The notes under the pieces were generated by a model, which worked only from the letters and a program-made list of their open reading frames with translations, was not told where the DNA came from and searched no databases. This document shows positions 56,353-64,000 of a DNA stretch of 64,000 bases, piece after piece (within the stretch, counting starts at the first letter, position 1; every line of letters begins with the position of its first letter). This DNA is from Acidimicrobiaceae bacterium (GTDB lineage: Bacteria; Actinomycetota; Acidimicrobiia; Acidimicrobiales; Aldehydirespiratoraceae): the NCBI GenBank assembly GCA_009842325.1, contig VYFQ01000003.1, positions 1-64,000 on the forward strand, given 5' to 3'. The position numbers and the translations under genes were made by a program.

Positions 56353-57611
56353 GAGGCCTCGCCGGGGTTGAAGAGCTTCGAGCCGGAGGTGGTGTAGACC
56401 CTCAGCAGGTCGCACTGGCCGTGGGCGACCGCGTCCGCGCCGGTGGGGGTGTCGACGTTCCAGCGCTCCGGCAGCGAGATGGTCTCGCCCGGGCCGGGCC
56501 AGGCGTCGAACAGCACGACTCCGCCAGTGCTGGGACGCACGATCGCCGCGGTGGCCTGCCCGTCGCAGTTCCAGTCGCCGACCTCCACGAAGTCACCGGT
56601 GGCGCCTATGGCGTAGCGGCGTCCGCCGTGCTCGATGACTGCGGCCGCCTCCTGCACCGACACCGCGATCCGGCCCGGCTCGGTGATCGGGTCTGGCATC
56701 GCGACTGGGTCCGCCTCGGCGATCAGGTCTCGCTCGCTGACTGGCTCGGGCTGGGCGATCAGGTCTCGCTCGCTGACCAGATCGGCCTCGGCGACCGGGC
56801 TGGTTCCATTGACCGGGTCGTACTCGTCGAGCAGGTTCTGACTCGCGCCGGCGACCTCGTCAAGCGCTTCATCCTGTGTCGGCGCTGCGGCTCCCGGGGG
56901 TGGCTCCGGATCTCCGCTTCGGGACCCGATCACGAAGGCTGCCAAGACTGCGACGACCACCGCACCGGCCCTGAGGAGCGGCATGGGCCGGCAGCGCCGC
57001 TTGATGCTCTCGAGGACGCCACCGCCCGCGACCCGGACCGGCGCAGCTCTTGTCGGTCGCTTGGTTGCGATCGTGTCGAGGCGCCTGGCCAGCTCACGGG
57101 CGCTGAGCGTTCCCTCCCGAGCCGCGTCGGCCAGCGAGTACAGCTTCCCGGAGAGTGCTCCCCTGCCCAGCGCCGGGTCGTGGCAGAGGTCGGCCAGCGC
57201 GGCCAGGTCGGTGTGGCGGTTCTCGGGGGTGGCCTCGGCCGCCGAGGTCAGACCGCACAGCACGGGTAGGTCGTTCTCGCCGTGCAGGACGTGGGGCGGA
57301 GTGAGCTGGAGGTGGGCGACGCCCAGTTGGTGGAGGTCGGCCACCACCGCGGCCAGCGCGGCCATCCCCGCGGCCCTCTCGGCCGGGTCGGCCAGAGGCC
57401 GGGAGGCCCAGGTGTCGGAGTTGACGAACTCGGTGTGCAGGGCCCGGCCGCCGTCCGCAGTCTCGACGAGGTCGACGAACCGCACCAGGCCCGGATGGTC
57501 CAGACGCCTCAGCAGATCCGCCTCCCGCTGGATGTCGGCGGCCCGTTCCGCCGGGACCTGCTTGATCGCGATTAGCCCGCCCTCCGACCGGCTGACCGTC
57601 ACCGCGGCCAC
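56349..57611 (-). CDS. membrane pseudokinase (Ser/Thr kinase-like) with extracellular VCBS/FG-GAP-like tail
   Basis: The 420-residue protein has a kinase-like cytoplasmic domain (about 1-190): K17 in IAIKQV and E30 fit the ATP-site pair, but the catalytic HRD is H-L-Q (100-102), the loop Lys and Asn are T104 and H107, and DFG is C-G-L (119-121). The glycine-rich loop is missing too, so it is a pseudokinase. A transmembrane segment follows (LLRAGAVVVAVLAAFVIG, about 214-231), then an acidic region with repeats of VSERDLIA(E/Q)P/ADPV (about 275-310) and a C-terminal part with GDFVEVGDWNCDGQATAAIVRPSTGG, a VCBS/FG-GAP-like calcium-type motif. Probably a sensor or scaffold. It starts at a GTG preceded by an in-frame stop. 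Confidence 0.72.
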   Translation of the reverse strand: MAAVTVSRSEGGLIAIKQVPAERAADIQREADLLRRLDHPGLVRFVDLVETADGGRALHTEFVNSDTWASRPLADPAERAAGMAALAAVVADLHQLGVAHLQLTPPHVLHGENDLPVLCGLTSAAEATPENRHTDLAALADLCHDPALGRGALSGKLYSLADAAREGTLSARELARRLDTIATKRPTRAAPVRVAGGGVLESIKRRCRPMPLLRAGAVVVAVLAAFVIGSRSGDPEPPPGAAAPTQDEALDEVAGASQNLLDEYDPVNGTSPVAEADLVSERDLIAQPEPVSERDLIAEADPVAMPDPITEPGRIAVSVQEAAAVIEHGGRRYAIGATGDFVEVGDWNCDGQATAAIVRPSTGGVVLFDAWPGPGETISLPERWNVDTPTGADAVAHGQCDLLRVYTTSGSKLFNPGEAS

Positions 57612-57774
57612 GGCCCGCCCCCGGCTCTTCCAGCCCCCTTGTCACAGCCCCGCAGTAAACCCTCAAACATGTACATAGCAGTAAAATACACAACATTACT
57701 TGACACTGCAACTGAAGTGCTGCGAAGCCTGATGACGGCACTGCTGGGTCGGACCGGGCCGGTAGCCTTGGACG

Positions 57775-59181
57775 GTGGCCGGACCGCAGATCGTGGCTGT
57801 CGCGTCCGGATCTCCGGCCGAGCGGGCGGGGCTGAGGCCCGGAGACGAGGTCGCGGCCATCGCCGGGGAAGCGCCCCGCGACGTCATCCGCTGGCAGCTG
57901 CTGAGCGACGGGGCCGAGATCCCCCTCGAGGTGCTGCGCGACGGCGAGAGCTTCACCGTCGTGGTCGCCAAGCAGGAGGGCGAGCCTCTCGGCGCGGAGG
58001 TCGACGCGGCCGTGTTCGACGGCGTGCAGACCTGCGACAACCACTGCGAGTTCTGCTTCGTGCACCAGTTGCCGAGGGGCATGCGCCGATCGCTGTACCT
58101 CAAGGACGACGACTACCGGCTGTCGTTCCTATACGGGAACTTCACCACCCTGACCCGCTTCACCGAGCTCGACTTCGAGCGGGTGGTCACCGAGCGACTG
58201 TCGCCCCTGTACGTGTCGATCCACTCCACCGACCCCGACGTGCGGGCCGCGATCCTCCAGAACCGCCGCGGCGCGGTTTCGCTGCGCTGGCTGCGGCTCC
58301 TGCTCGACGCCGGCATCGAGGTTCACGGCCAGGTGGTGGTGTGCCCCGGCGTCAACGACGGCGACGTGCTGGCCGACACCCTCGCGGGCGTGCTCGACCG
58401 CTTCCCGGAGCTGCGAACACTGTGCGTGGTGCCGCTCGGGCTGTCGAGGTTCAACCGCCAGTCGAGGATGCGGCTCCACACCCGAGCCGAGGCGGCCGCG
58501 GTCGTCGACCTTGTCGAGAGCTGGCAGTCGGTGTTCCTGCGGGTGCTCGGTCGCCGCCTGGCCTTCGTGGCCGACGAGTACTACCTCATGTGCGGACGCA
58601 GCTTCCCGGCCGCGGAGCACTACGAGGGCTTCGACATGCACGAGGACGGCATCGGCATGGCCCGAGCCTTCGAGACCGAGTTCTCGGAGGAGGGCCACGC
58701 GCCCAGCCCACCGCGCTCGGGCTTCTTCGCCTGGGTGGACGGAGCGCCGGCCGACGGCTACCGCGCTCCCCGCCAGGGCTCGGCGGCCGAGATGGTGTCC
58801 GGTCCCAACGGCTCGCCCGTCTCGGTGTCGCTCAGGCCGCGCCGTGCCGGCCGGACCGCGCCCGTGGCGGTGCTCACCGGCACCCTGGGCGCGGCGGTGG
58901 TGTCGCCGCTGGTGGAGTCGCTGGGCCGCCGCGACGTGCGCGTGATTCCGGTCGAGAACCGCTTCTTCGGTGGCAACATCGGTGTGACCGGGCTGATGGT
59001 GGGCGAGGACGTGGTCCGGGTCCTGGCCGGCCAGCCCGAGGGCCACCGCTACCTGCTGCCCGACGTGTGCCTCAGCCGGGGCCGCTTCCTCGACGGGATG
59101 ACCACGCAGGAGCTTCCCCGCCCGGTGGAGGTGGTCGCCACCCACGGAAGAGCCCTGCGACTGGCGCTGGAGCCGTCGTGA
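57775..59181 (+). CDS. DUF512 family protein, PDZ plus radical-SAM-like domains
   Basis: The 468-residue protein has an N-terminal PDZ-like domain (VAVASGSPAERAGLRPGDEVAAIAGE), then a radical-SAM-like core with C87-x3-C91-x2-C94 (VQTCDNHCEFCFVHQLP) and a C-terminal DUF512 region (DEYYLMCGRSFPAAEHYEGFDMHEDGIGMARAF, FFGGNIGVTGLMVGEDV). The family is widespread, commonly next to der as here, and its function is unproven. It starts at a GTG. The upstream 57640-57760 is AT-rich compared with the genome, fitting a promoter. Its stop overlaps the der GTG by 4 bp (GTGA). Confidence 0.92.
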   Translation: MAGPQIVAVASGSPAERAGLRPGDEVAAIAGEAPRDVIRWQLLSDGAEIPLEVLRDGESFTVVVAKQEGEPLGAEVDAAVFDGVQTCDNHCEFCFVHQLPRGMRRSLYLKDDDYRLSFLYGNFTTLTRFTELDFERVVTERLSPLYVSIHSTDPDVRAAILQNRRGAVSLRWLRLLLDAGIEVHGQVVVCPGVNDGDVLADTLAGVLDRFPELRTLCVVPLGLSRFNRQSRMRLHTRAEAAAVVDLVESWQSVFLRVLGRRLAFVADEYYLMCGRSFPAAEHYEGFDMHEDGIGMARAFETEFSEEGHAPSPPRSGFFAWVDGAPADGYRAPRQGSAAEMVSGPNGSPVSVSLRPRRAGRTAPVAVLTGTLGAAVVSPLVESLGRRDVRVIPVENRFFGGNIGVTGLMVGEDVVRVLAGQPEGHRYLLPDVCLSRGRFLDGMTTQELPRPVEVVATHGRALRLALEPS

Positions 59182-60521
59182 ACCCGGTGGTGGCTGTGGT
59201 CGGCCGGCCCAACGTCGGCAAGTCGACGCTGGTGAACCGCATCCTGGGTCGCCGCGAGGCGATCGTGGAGGAGCGCCCGGGCGTCACCCGGGACCGTAAG
59301 GCGGTCGACGCCGAGTGGCAGGGCCGCCGCTTCACGCTGCTCGACACCGGCGGCTGGAGTGCTTCCAGCGACGAGCTCGACGCCAAGGTCAGCGCCCAAG
59401 CCGAGCGAGCTGTGCGCGAGGCCGACGCCGTGCTGTTCGTGGTGGACGCGTCGGTGGGGCTGACCGCCGACGACGACCAGGTCGCCCGGGTCCTGTACTC
59501 CGCCGATGTGCCCGTGATGGTGGTGGCCAACAAGATCGACCACGCGGCCCAGGCCGATTCGGTGTGGGAGCTGCTGGGTCTCGGTCTCGGCACGCCCCAT
59601 CAGGTCAGCGCCCTGCATGGCCGCGGCACCGGCGACCTGCTGGAGGAGCTGGTCGCCCGCCTCGACGCGGCCAGCGCCTCGACCGCACTGGAAGAGAAGC
59701 CCGGATCGACCCCCGACCCGGCTGGTGAGGGCCTGGCGGCCGCTGTGGCCGAGGCGTTCTCGGTGGTGCTGGTGGGCCGGCCCAACGCCGGGAAGTCGAC
59801 GCTGTTCAACCGGCTGATCGGGGAGGACCGCGCCATCGTGCACGACCTTCCAGGCACGACGCGCGACGCCATCGACACGCTCATCGAGACCGACGAGGGA
59901 CCGGTCCGGTTCATCGACACCGCCGGGATGCGCCGCCGGGCCCGCATCGACTCGGGCACCGAGTACTACTCGCTGGTGAGGGCCCTGCGGGCGGTGGACA
60001 CCGCGGACGTGGCCCTGCTGGTGATCGACTCGTCGGTAGGGGTGACCCATCAGGACCAGCGCCTGGCCGAGCGGGTCGACGCCGCCGGCTGCCCGGTGGT
60101 GATCCTGCTCAACAAGTGGGACCTGGCCGACACCGAGACCCGCCTCGATCTGGGCCGCGACGTCCAGGACCGGCTGGGCTTCCTGGGCGGCCCGCCTGTG
60201 CTGCGCATCAGTGCCCTCAGCGGCAAGGGCGTGACCCGGCTGTGGCCGTCGCTGAGCGCGGCGGTGGCCGAGTACCGGACCCGCATCCCGACCAGGAGGG
60301 TCAACGAGGTTGTTCGGGCCGCCCAGAGCGCCCAGCCGGCGCCGGCAGGGGCCCGCATCCTGTACGCCACGCAGGTGGCCACCGACCCGCCGACGTTCAC
60401 GCTGTTCGCCAACCGCACCCTGCCACGCACGTACCTGCGCTACATCGAGCGCAAGCTGCGCGAGAGCTTCGACCTGGGCGTCACGGCGCTCAAATTCAGG
60501 GTCCGCCGCCGCGACGAGTAG
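59178..60521 (+). CDS. der: ribosome biogenesis GTPase Der (EngA)
   Basis: The 447-residue protein has two tandem GTPase domains: GRPNVGKSTLVNRILG with DTGGW and NKID, then GRPNAGKSTLFNRLIG with DTAGM and NKWD, and a KH-like C-terminal domain (YATQVATDPPTFTLFANRTLP...YIERKLRESFDLGV). It acts in 50S assembly. The GTG at 59178 overlaps the DUF512 stop. Essential in most bacteria. Confidence 0.98.
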   Translation: MNPVVAVVGRPNVGKSTLVNRILGRREAIVEERPGVTRDRKAVDAEWQGRRFTLLDTGGWSASSDELDAKVSAQAERAVREADAVLFVVDASVGLTADDDQVARVLYSADVPVMVVANKIDHAAQADSVWELLGLGLGTPHQVSALHGRGTGDLLEELVARLDAASASTALEEKPGSTPDPAGEGLAAAVAEAFSVVLVGRPNAGKSTLFNRLIGEDRAIVHDLPGTTRDAIDTLIETDEGPVRFIDTAGMRRRARIDSGTEYYSLVRALRAVDTADVALLVIDSSVGVTHQDQRLAERVDAAGCPVVILLNKWDLADTETRLDLGRDVQDRLGFLGGPPVLRISALSGKGVTRLWPSLSAAVAEYRTRIPTRRVNEVVRAAQSAQPAPAGARILYATQVATDPPTFTLFANRTLPRTYLRYIERKLRESFDLGVTALKFRVRRRDE

Positions 60522-60646
60522 CCCGTCGTCGGGACCGGCCCGCGGCCCGGGAGAGCCCAGCGCGGGCGGCCTCCGACCCTGGATGTCCCTCCCAGGCGGT
60601 ACGATGTCGGTGGCATCGGGCCGCGAATCTGAGGGGAGGGGCGCCC

Positions 60647-61726
60647 GTGGTGACGATCGTTCTCGATCTCCTGGCCCTGAGCTGCGCGCTGGCCATGGTG
60701 TTCTACATCCGCTCGGCCCGGCACCGCCAGCGGTTCGTGCGCCTGATCAAGGGCGATCCCGGCACCCATCCGGAGGCGCTGGCCCTGGCCCATGCGGGGT
60801 ATCGCAAGGACGTTCACGGGTCGGTCGTCTACGGCCTGCTCGTGGCGGTGGCGCTGCTGGTGGGCCGCGTCGACTGGGCCAACATCACGATCGCGCTCGC
60901 GCTGCTGGCCGTACCGGCGGCGATGTCGGTGTGGTGGGCGCGCACCGCGCTCGAAGAGGTCCGCATGGCCCGCAACCGCTACGCGCTGGAGCGCCGGGCC
61001 GAGCAGGCCCTAGAGCAGGAGCAGCTCGCGCCCAAGGCGTGGGCGGCCCGGCTGGCGCCCGAGGAGGTGCCGGACTTCAGCGGGTTCGAGATCGGACGGG
61101 TCTACCAGGCGGGCTCGGGCCTGATGGCGGGTGACTTCTTCGACGTGCACCGGGTGGGGCGCCACCGGGTGGCCGCGGTCATCGGCGATGTGGCCGGCCA
61201 CGGCATCGAGTCGTCGATCACCGCGTTCCAGGCCAAGTACCTGCTGAGGGTGTTCCTGCGCCAATTCCGTGATCCCGCCCAGGCCTTCGAGGAGATCAAC
61301 GCGCAGCTGTCGGCGGGGGACCGCAACGAGGAGTTCATCTCGGCGTGCGTGGTGGTGTTCGACACCGAGGCCGGGACGTTGCGCTACTCGTCGGCTGGGC
61401 ACCCGGCCGCGTTCCTGTTCCATGAGGAGGGCACCAGGCCGCTGCGTTCCACCGGCCCGCTGCTGATGCTCGACCCCCAGGCGACGTACTTCTCGAGGGA
61501 GATCCCGATGGCGTCGGGCGATCTGGTGGTGATGTACACCGACGGCCTGGCCGAGGCCCGAGCGGGGCGGCAGCAGTTCGGCGAGGGTCGCATCATCAAG
61601 TCGGTGGAGCGCGACCTCAACGCCGCTCCCGACGTGCTGTGCAAGTCGTTGCTGGACGCGGCCAAGGACTTCGCGGGCGGCTCGATCGGCGACGACACCG
61701 CCATCATGGCCATCCGCCGAGACTGA
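60647..61726 (+). CDS. PP2C-type (SpoIIE/RsbU) phosphatase with N-terminal membrane domain
   Basis: The 359-residue protein has two or three N-terminal hydrophobic segments (VLDLLALSCALAMVFYI and VVYGLLVAVALLVGRVDWANITIALALLAVPAAMSV), a helical linker (ALEEVRMARNRYALERRAEQAL) and a PP2C-like catalytic domain. Metal aspartates are visible in LMAGDFFDVH, VIGDVAGHGIESS, VVMYTDGLAEAR and IGDDTAIMA. Such enzymes dephosphorylate anti-anti-sigma factors in stress signalling. The N-terminus is unlike the usual PAS/HAMP sensor. Start is GTG at 60647, or the adjacent GTG, after GAGGGGAGGG. Confidence 0.88.
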   Translation: MVTIVLDLLALSCALAMVFYIRSARHRQRFVRLIKGDPGTHPEALALAHAGYRKDVHGSVVYGLLVAVALLVGRVDWANITIALALLAVPAAMSVWWARTALEEVRMARNRYALERRAEQALEQEQLAPKAWAARLAPEEVPDFSGFEIGRVYQAGSGLMAGDFFDVHRVGRHRVAAVIGDVAGHGIESSITAFQAKYLLRVFLRQFRDPAQAFEEINAQLSAGDRNEEFISACVVVFDTEAGTLRYSSAGHPAAFLFHEEGTRPLRSTGPLLMLDPQATYFSREIPMASGDLVVMYTDGLAEARAGRQQFGEGRIIKSVERDLNAAPDVLCKSLLDAAKDFAGGSIGDDTAIMAIRRD

Positions 61727-61730
61727 GCCC

Positions 61731-61943
61731 ATGGCATGGTGCCGGTCCTGCGAGCGGTACCTGACACCGGCCACGCTCACCGTTGAGGGCGCGTGCCCGG
61801 CCTGCGGCCGCGAGGTCCAGCATCCGGATGAGCGCCCAGCGGCGGCCGCGGAGCGCATCCCGTGGCACTTCTGGCTGCTGGTCGGCGGCGCCGCGGTCTA
61901 CCTCGTGTGGCGGGCCGTTCAGGGTGTGGCCCTTCTGCTGTAG
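61731..61943 (+). CDS. small zinc-ribbon membrane peptide
   Basis: The 70-residue protein has a CxxC...CxxC zinc ribbon (C4-R-S-C7 and C22-P-A-C25) followed by a charged linker and one C-terminal transmembrane helix (FWLLVGGAAVYLVWRAVQGVALLL). It begins 4 bp after the phosphatase stop, so it is part of the same operon and may be a partner of that membrane enzyme. Similar short proteins are common in actinobacteria, without known function. Confidence 0.72.
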   Translation: MAWCRSCERYLTPATLTVEGACPACGREVQHPDERPAAAAERIPWHFWLLVGGAAVYLVWRAVQGVALLL

Positions 61944-61961
61944 CCGCTAGTCTCGCCCCCA

Positions 61962-62036
61962 CGGGCTGTGGCGCAGCTTGGTTAGCGCGTCGGTCTGGGG
62001 GACCGAAGGTCGGGAGTTCAAATCTCCCCAGCCCGA
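61962..62036 (+). tRNA. tRNA-Pro (anticodon GGG)
   Basis: CGGGCTGTGGCGCAGCTTGG opens a full cloverleaf with a 7-bp acceptor (CGGGCTG/CAGCCCG), anticodon loop CTGGGGG (GGG), T-arm GGGAGTTCAAATCTCCC and discriminator A. CCA not encoded. It marks the boundary of the less GC-rich right end. Confidence 0.97.
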
Positions 62037-62043
62037 CTGATAA

Positions 62044-62078
62044 AAGCCAAGGTCGGAGTATATTTTTGACCTAGGCTT
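62044..62078 (+). terminator. hairpin downstream of tRNA-Pro
   Basis: AAGCCAAGGTC (62044-62054) pairs with GACCTAGGCTT (62068-62078), giving an 11-bp stem with one A-A mismatch and a T-rich loop. It terminates the tRNA transcript or could be a structured end of an inserted element. Confidence 0.5.
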
Positions 62079-62401
62079 ACCTGTGGATAACCCTAAGATC
62101 TCCGAAACTTCTAACGAAAATTCTAACGGACGATCTGTGAAGCTTCGTTATCCGACATGTCAGAACGGTTCTGAGAAGGCCATCGCGACGAGGCTGCGAA
62201 CGACCGTCGGGCCAACTTTTTGCCGTGAGAAGCAGCATTGGCCGGCTGGTGGCTCGTGATGTCGATGCTTTGGCGAAGGGAATCAACCGAAACGCCTGAA
62301 TCACTAAGGTGGATCTGACACTGGTGTAGTTACACTCCTGTCACCCCATTGGCGGGCCGGAGATCTCAGTCGGGCGCGCCGCTGCTGCCAGGAGATAGCC
62401 C
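62079..62401. promoter_or_regulatory. leader region with palindrome upstream of the helicase locus; no gene recognised
   Basis: No convincing gene is present (a 75-codon minus-strand frame at 62077-62304 has no similarity or ribosome binding site). The sequence is markedly less GC-rich than the rest of the window. The 12-bp palindrome GTGTAGTTACAC lies at 62324-62335, about 65 bp before the first downstream ATG, placed like an operator. The direct repeat TTCTAACG occurs twice near 62110-62128. A GGAGATAGCCC site precedes the ATG at 62402. Confidence 0.4.
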
Positions 62402-62710
62402 ATGGACCAGTTGTTCAACCCAGACTCACCACCAATGGCGAAGGAGTGGGAGCGGCACACCGTCTTCGACCGAGCAGCATCGGTCATCGAACGTCTTGAA
62501 CAGGGCTACCGCAAAGGAGGGGCGAAGGCGTGGACCGATGTCTACGCGGCACTGCGGGCCAATGCTGACCACTACCGGAATCTTGGGATGACGCAATTCG
62601 CGGAACAACTTGATCTGTTAGCGGCTAGGGCCCGCGCAGTTGTTGCCAGGCACCAATTCCATGGACCGCCCCTACCGCAGACGCTGCATCGCTTGTCAGA
62701 GGCGTTGTAG
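62402..62710 (+). CDS. hypothetical protein, 102 residues, upstream of a helicase gene
   Basis: It starts at MDQLFNPDSPPMAKEWERHTV with GGAGATA upstream. The product is mainly helical (DRAASVIERLEQGYRKGGAKAWTDVYAALRANADHY, then FAEQLDLLAARARAVVARHQF), without cysteines, signal or membrane segment. I do not recognise a family. It is followed, with a TAGTG overlap, by a 31-codon frame and then by an SF2 helicase, so the genes appear to form one unit. It may be an accessory subunit of the helicase system. Confidence 0.6.
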   Translation: MDQLFNPDSPPMAKEWERHTVFDRAASVIERLEQGYRKGGAKAWTDVYAALRANADHYRNLGMTQFAEQLDLLAARARAVVARHQFHGPPLPQTLHRLSEAL

Positions 62711-62805
62711 TGAAGCACGCGAACGACAGGGGGTGCCGCGTCTCCCAAGAATTGTGCTCAGCGTGCGAGGCGAATCGGCGAAGCAGGATGTCTGGAGTGT
62801 CCTGA
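62710..62805 (+). CDS. possible 31-residue peptide with CxxC
   Basis: A GTG whose first base is the last base of the preceding TAG opens a 31-codon frame (VKHANDRGCRVSQELCSACE and onward) with three cysteines (C9, C16, C19). It ends 3 bp before the helicase ATG. The tight packing is suggestive, but length and similarity cannot support it; it could simply be an untranslated spacer. Confidence 0.25.
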   Translation: MKHANDRGCRVSQELCSACEANRRSRMSGVS

Positions 62806-62808
62806 GAG

Positions 62809-64000
62809 ATGAGCCTGTTCGAGTCGGGAAGGACTTCGTTTCGGATCGCAGCTGATGGCTGGCGAGCTCCGCAACGTGGAGCACTCGGTGCGCTCCTAGC
62901 TCATTGGACATTGACCCCTGCTGAGCCTGCTCTCATCTCCCTACCAACGGGCACCGGCAAGACTGGCGTAGCCCTCGCAGCGCCCTTCGTGACACCGGAG
63001 CCCCCGAAGCGTGTCCTAGTGCTGGTCCCGTCGAGGGCGTTGCGAGAACAGACCGTTCCTCAGTTCGCGGACTTGGATCTTCTGCAGAGCATTCGCGCCC
63101 TTCCCCACAGGCGTCGTCGTCCGAGGCTTCGAGTCCATAAGGTCACCGGGACCTCGACCGACTGGGACGCAGCGGCTGCTGCGGATGTCGTCGTTGCCAT
63201 CCCGCAGTCAGTTAGTCCAGCCTCCGCTGCCGACGTGTCTGTCCCTCCGAGCGGAATGTTCGATCTTGTGATCGTGGACGAGGCTCATCACGTTCCCTCG
63301 CGGACTTGGAGCGCGATTCTTGAGCATCTCGACTTTCGCTCTGCGTTGCTTCTGACTGCCACCCCGTTCAGGCTCGACAAGAAACGTCTGCCAGGAACGA
63401 ACATCTTCCACTTCCCGCTTCGGCAGGCAATCGATCAGAGCTTCTACAGGCCCGTACGGCCACTTGTCCTTCCGCGGCCCGAGCCCCTAACGCACGAAAC
63501 GAAGGACCGAATGATCCTCGATGAGGTCGTGCGGATCGCGGCGCGGCCTGAACATCGATCAAGTGCTCTGATGGTCCGCGCCTCTTCCATCCAGCGGGCA
63601 CGCGAGCTTGCTGATCTGTATCGAGAGGCAGGTATCAACATCGAGCCGCTAACACAGAAGACATCTTCCTCCGACTACGAGTCGATTACAGAGAGGCTCA
63701 AGGACGGATCTCTGCAGGCGGTCAGCGTCGTGGGGATGCTTGGTGAGGGATACGACTTACCACGTCTCCGCTTGGTTGCATACCACGACAAGCACAAGTC
63801 GTTGCCTGCGACCGTTCAACTGGTCGGTCGTCTCGCCCGGGTTAGTGAGGAATACCCCCAAGAGTCCGTCCTGGTGACCGTTGACGATGGAGATGTGTAT
63901 CCGGAACTTCAGTCGGTCGTGCGCGACCTCTATAGGGAGGACGCAGACTGGGCAACGATCCTGCCGGGGATCGTCGACGCTGAGATTGAGGCGGACAAGG
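62809..64000 (+). CDS. SF2 DEAD/DEAH-type helicase, 5' part (runs off the window)
   Basis: The frame is open from ATG 62809 (MSLFESGRTSFRIAADG) to the window end, 397 codons with no stop. Visible helicase motifs: a Q-motif-like WRAPQRGALGALLAHW, motif I PTGTGKT (46-52), Ia VLVPSRALREQ, motif II DEAH (157-160), motif III TATPFR (183-188), motif V-like VGMLGEGYDLP and motif VI QLVGRLARV. This is a complete two-RecA core of the type found in restriction, DISARM-, Hachiman- or Druantia-like defence helicases and in other nucleic-acid translocases. Codon use is less GC-rich than the core genes. The system cannot be named without the missing 3' part. Confidence 0.88.
   Translation, partial: MSLFESGRTSFRIAADGWRAPQRGALGALLAHWTLTPAEPALISLPTGTGKTGVALAAPFVTPEPPKRVLVLVPSRALREQTVPQFADLDLLQSIRALPHRRRRPRLRVHKVTGTSTDWDAAAAADVVVAIPQSVSPASAADVSVPPSGMFDLVIVDEAHHVPSRTWSAILEHLDFRSALLLTATPFRLDKKRLPGTNIFHFPLRQAIDQSFYRPVRPLVLPRPEPLTHETKDRMILDEVVRIAARPEHRSSALMVRASSIQRARELADLYREAGINIEPLTQKTSSSDYESITERLKDGSLQAVSVVGMLGEGYDLPRLRLVAYHDKHKSLPATVQLVGRLARVSEEYPQESVLVTVDDGDVYPELQSVVRDLYREDADWATILPGIVDAEIEADK

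Noticed and set aside
57639-59177. A single 960-codon plus-strand frame fusing an N-terminal region with Der
   Set aside because: Only the last 447 codons encode Der. The preceding part is an arginine-rich shadow of the DUF512 gene in another frame, and a GTG at the exact DUF512 stop explains the true start.
62077-62304. 75-codon minus-strand frame after tRNA-Pro, as an integrase or excisionase remnant
   Set aside because: It has no ribosome binding site, no HTH or integrase motif, and overlaps the tRNA terminator hairpin.

Overview
The window reads as chromosome of a high-GC actinobacterium, most likely an uncultured marine or host-associated member of the Acidimicrobiia. This placement is inferred from gene content: many acyl-CoA dehydrogenases and CaiB-type CoA transferases, two phytanoyl-CoA-type dioxygenases, an F420-type luciferase-like oxidoreductase, a DUF222/HNH protein, frequent GTG starts, GTGA/ATGA stop-start overlaps, and tRNA genes without encoded CCA. 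No rRNA, CRISPR array, transposase or integrase was seen.

Layout. 0.36-7.4 kb: a 3-hydroxyisobutyrate-dehydrogenase-like gene; a 2.5 kb segment between two copies of a 20-bp direct repeat that carries a DUF222-HNH gene and an AbrB-HhH glycosylase fusion; a membrane coiled-coil protein; Fe superoxide dismutase; an SMP-30 lactonase; and an SCP2-like/PhyH fusion. 7.5-15.1 kb: an amidohydrolase translationally overlapped with a large sulfatase, an orphan MT-A70 methyltransferase, a pair of acyl-CoA dehydrogenases and a ROK sugar kinase. 15.1-21.1 kb: two secreted 14-repeat RCC1-type lipoproteins flanking a 751-residue YceI / cytochrome c / copper type II monooxygenase fusion. 21.1-23.8 kb: xylose isomerase, a membrane molybdopterin oxidoreductase and a small coiled-coil protein. 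23.8-39.4 kb: acyl-CoA and C1-amine catabolism, including a four-gene ACAD-MaoC-CaiB-ACAD operon, HpaI aldolase, enoyl-CoA hydratase, PLP decarboxylase, thiol peroxidase, a dimethylamine-dehydrogenase-like flavoprotein, a phosphotransferase, a second HIBADH-like gene, a CoA transferase and an FAD oxidase. 39.5-45.2 kb: a membrane transporter, tRNA-Ala(GGC), a three-gene operon (PhyH, M24 peptidase, Asp/Glu-racemase-like enzyme) that resembles part of ectoine-utilisation clusters, a membrane PPC-domain protein, a decayed tRNA-Ala copy and a broken secreted-protein gene that appears cut at a third copy of the tRNA 3' end. 45.2-62.0 kb: mostly conserved core genes: F420 oxidoreductase, CnoX-like thioredoxin, comEA-comEC-holA, rpsT, lepA, hrcA, dnaJ, rsmE, a membrane pseudokinase with a small secreted partner, a DUF512 radical-SAM-like protein, der, an RsbU/SpoIIE-type phosphatase, a zinc-ribbon membrane peptide and tRNA-Pro(GGG). 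62.0-64.0 kb: downstream of tRNA-Pro the sequence becomes less GC-rich and carries an unknown 102-residue gene and the start of an SF2 helicase that runs off the edge, which looks like the start of an accessory (possibly defence) island.

The best candidates for something undescribed are the secreted copper monooxygenase fusion with its two RCC1 propeller neighbours, the AbrB-HhH fusion beside the HNH gene inside a direct-repeat-flanked segment, the tRNA-Ala scar with its small catabolic operon, and the helicase locus behind tRNA-Pro. Functional roles for these are inference; domain and motif statements come from the sequence.
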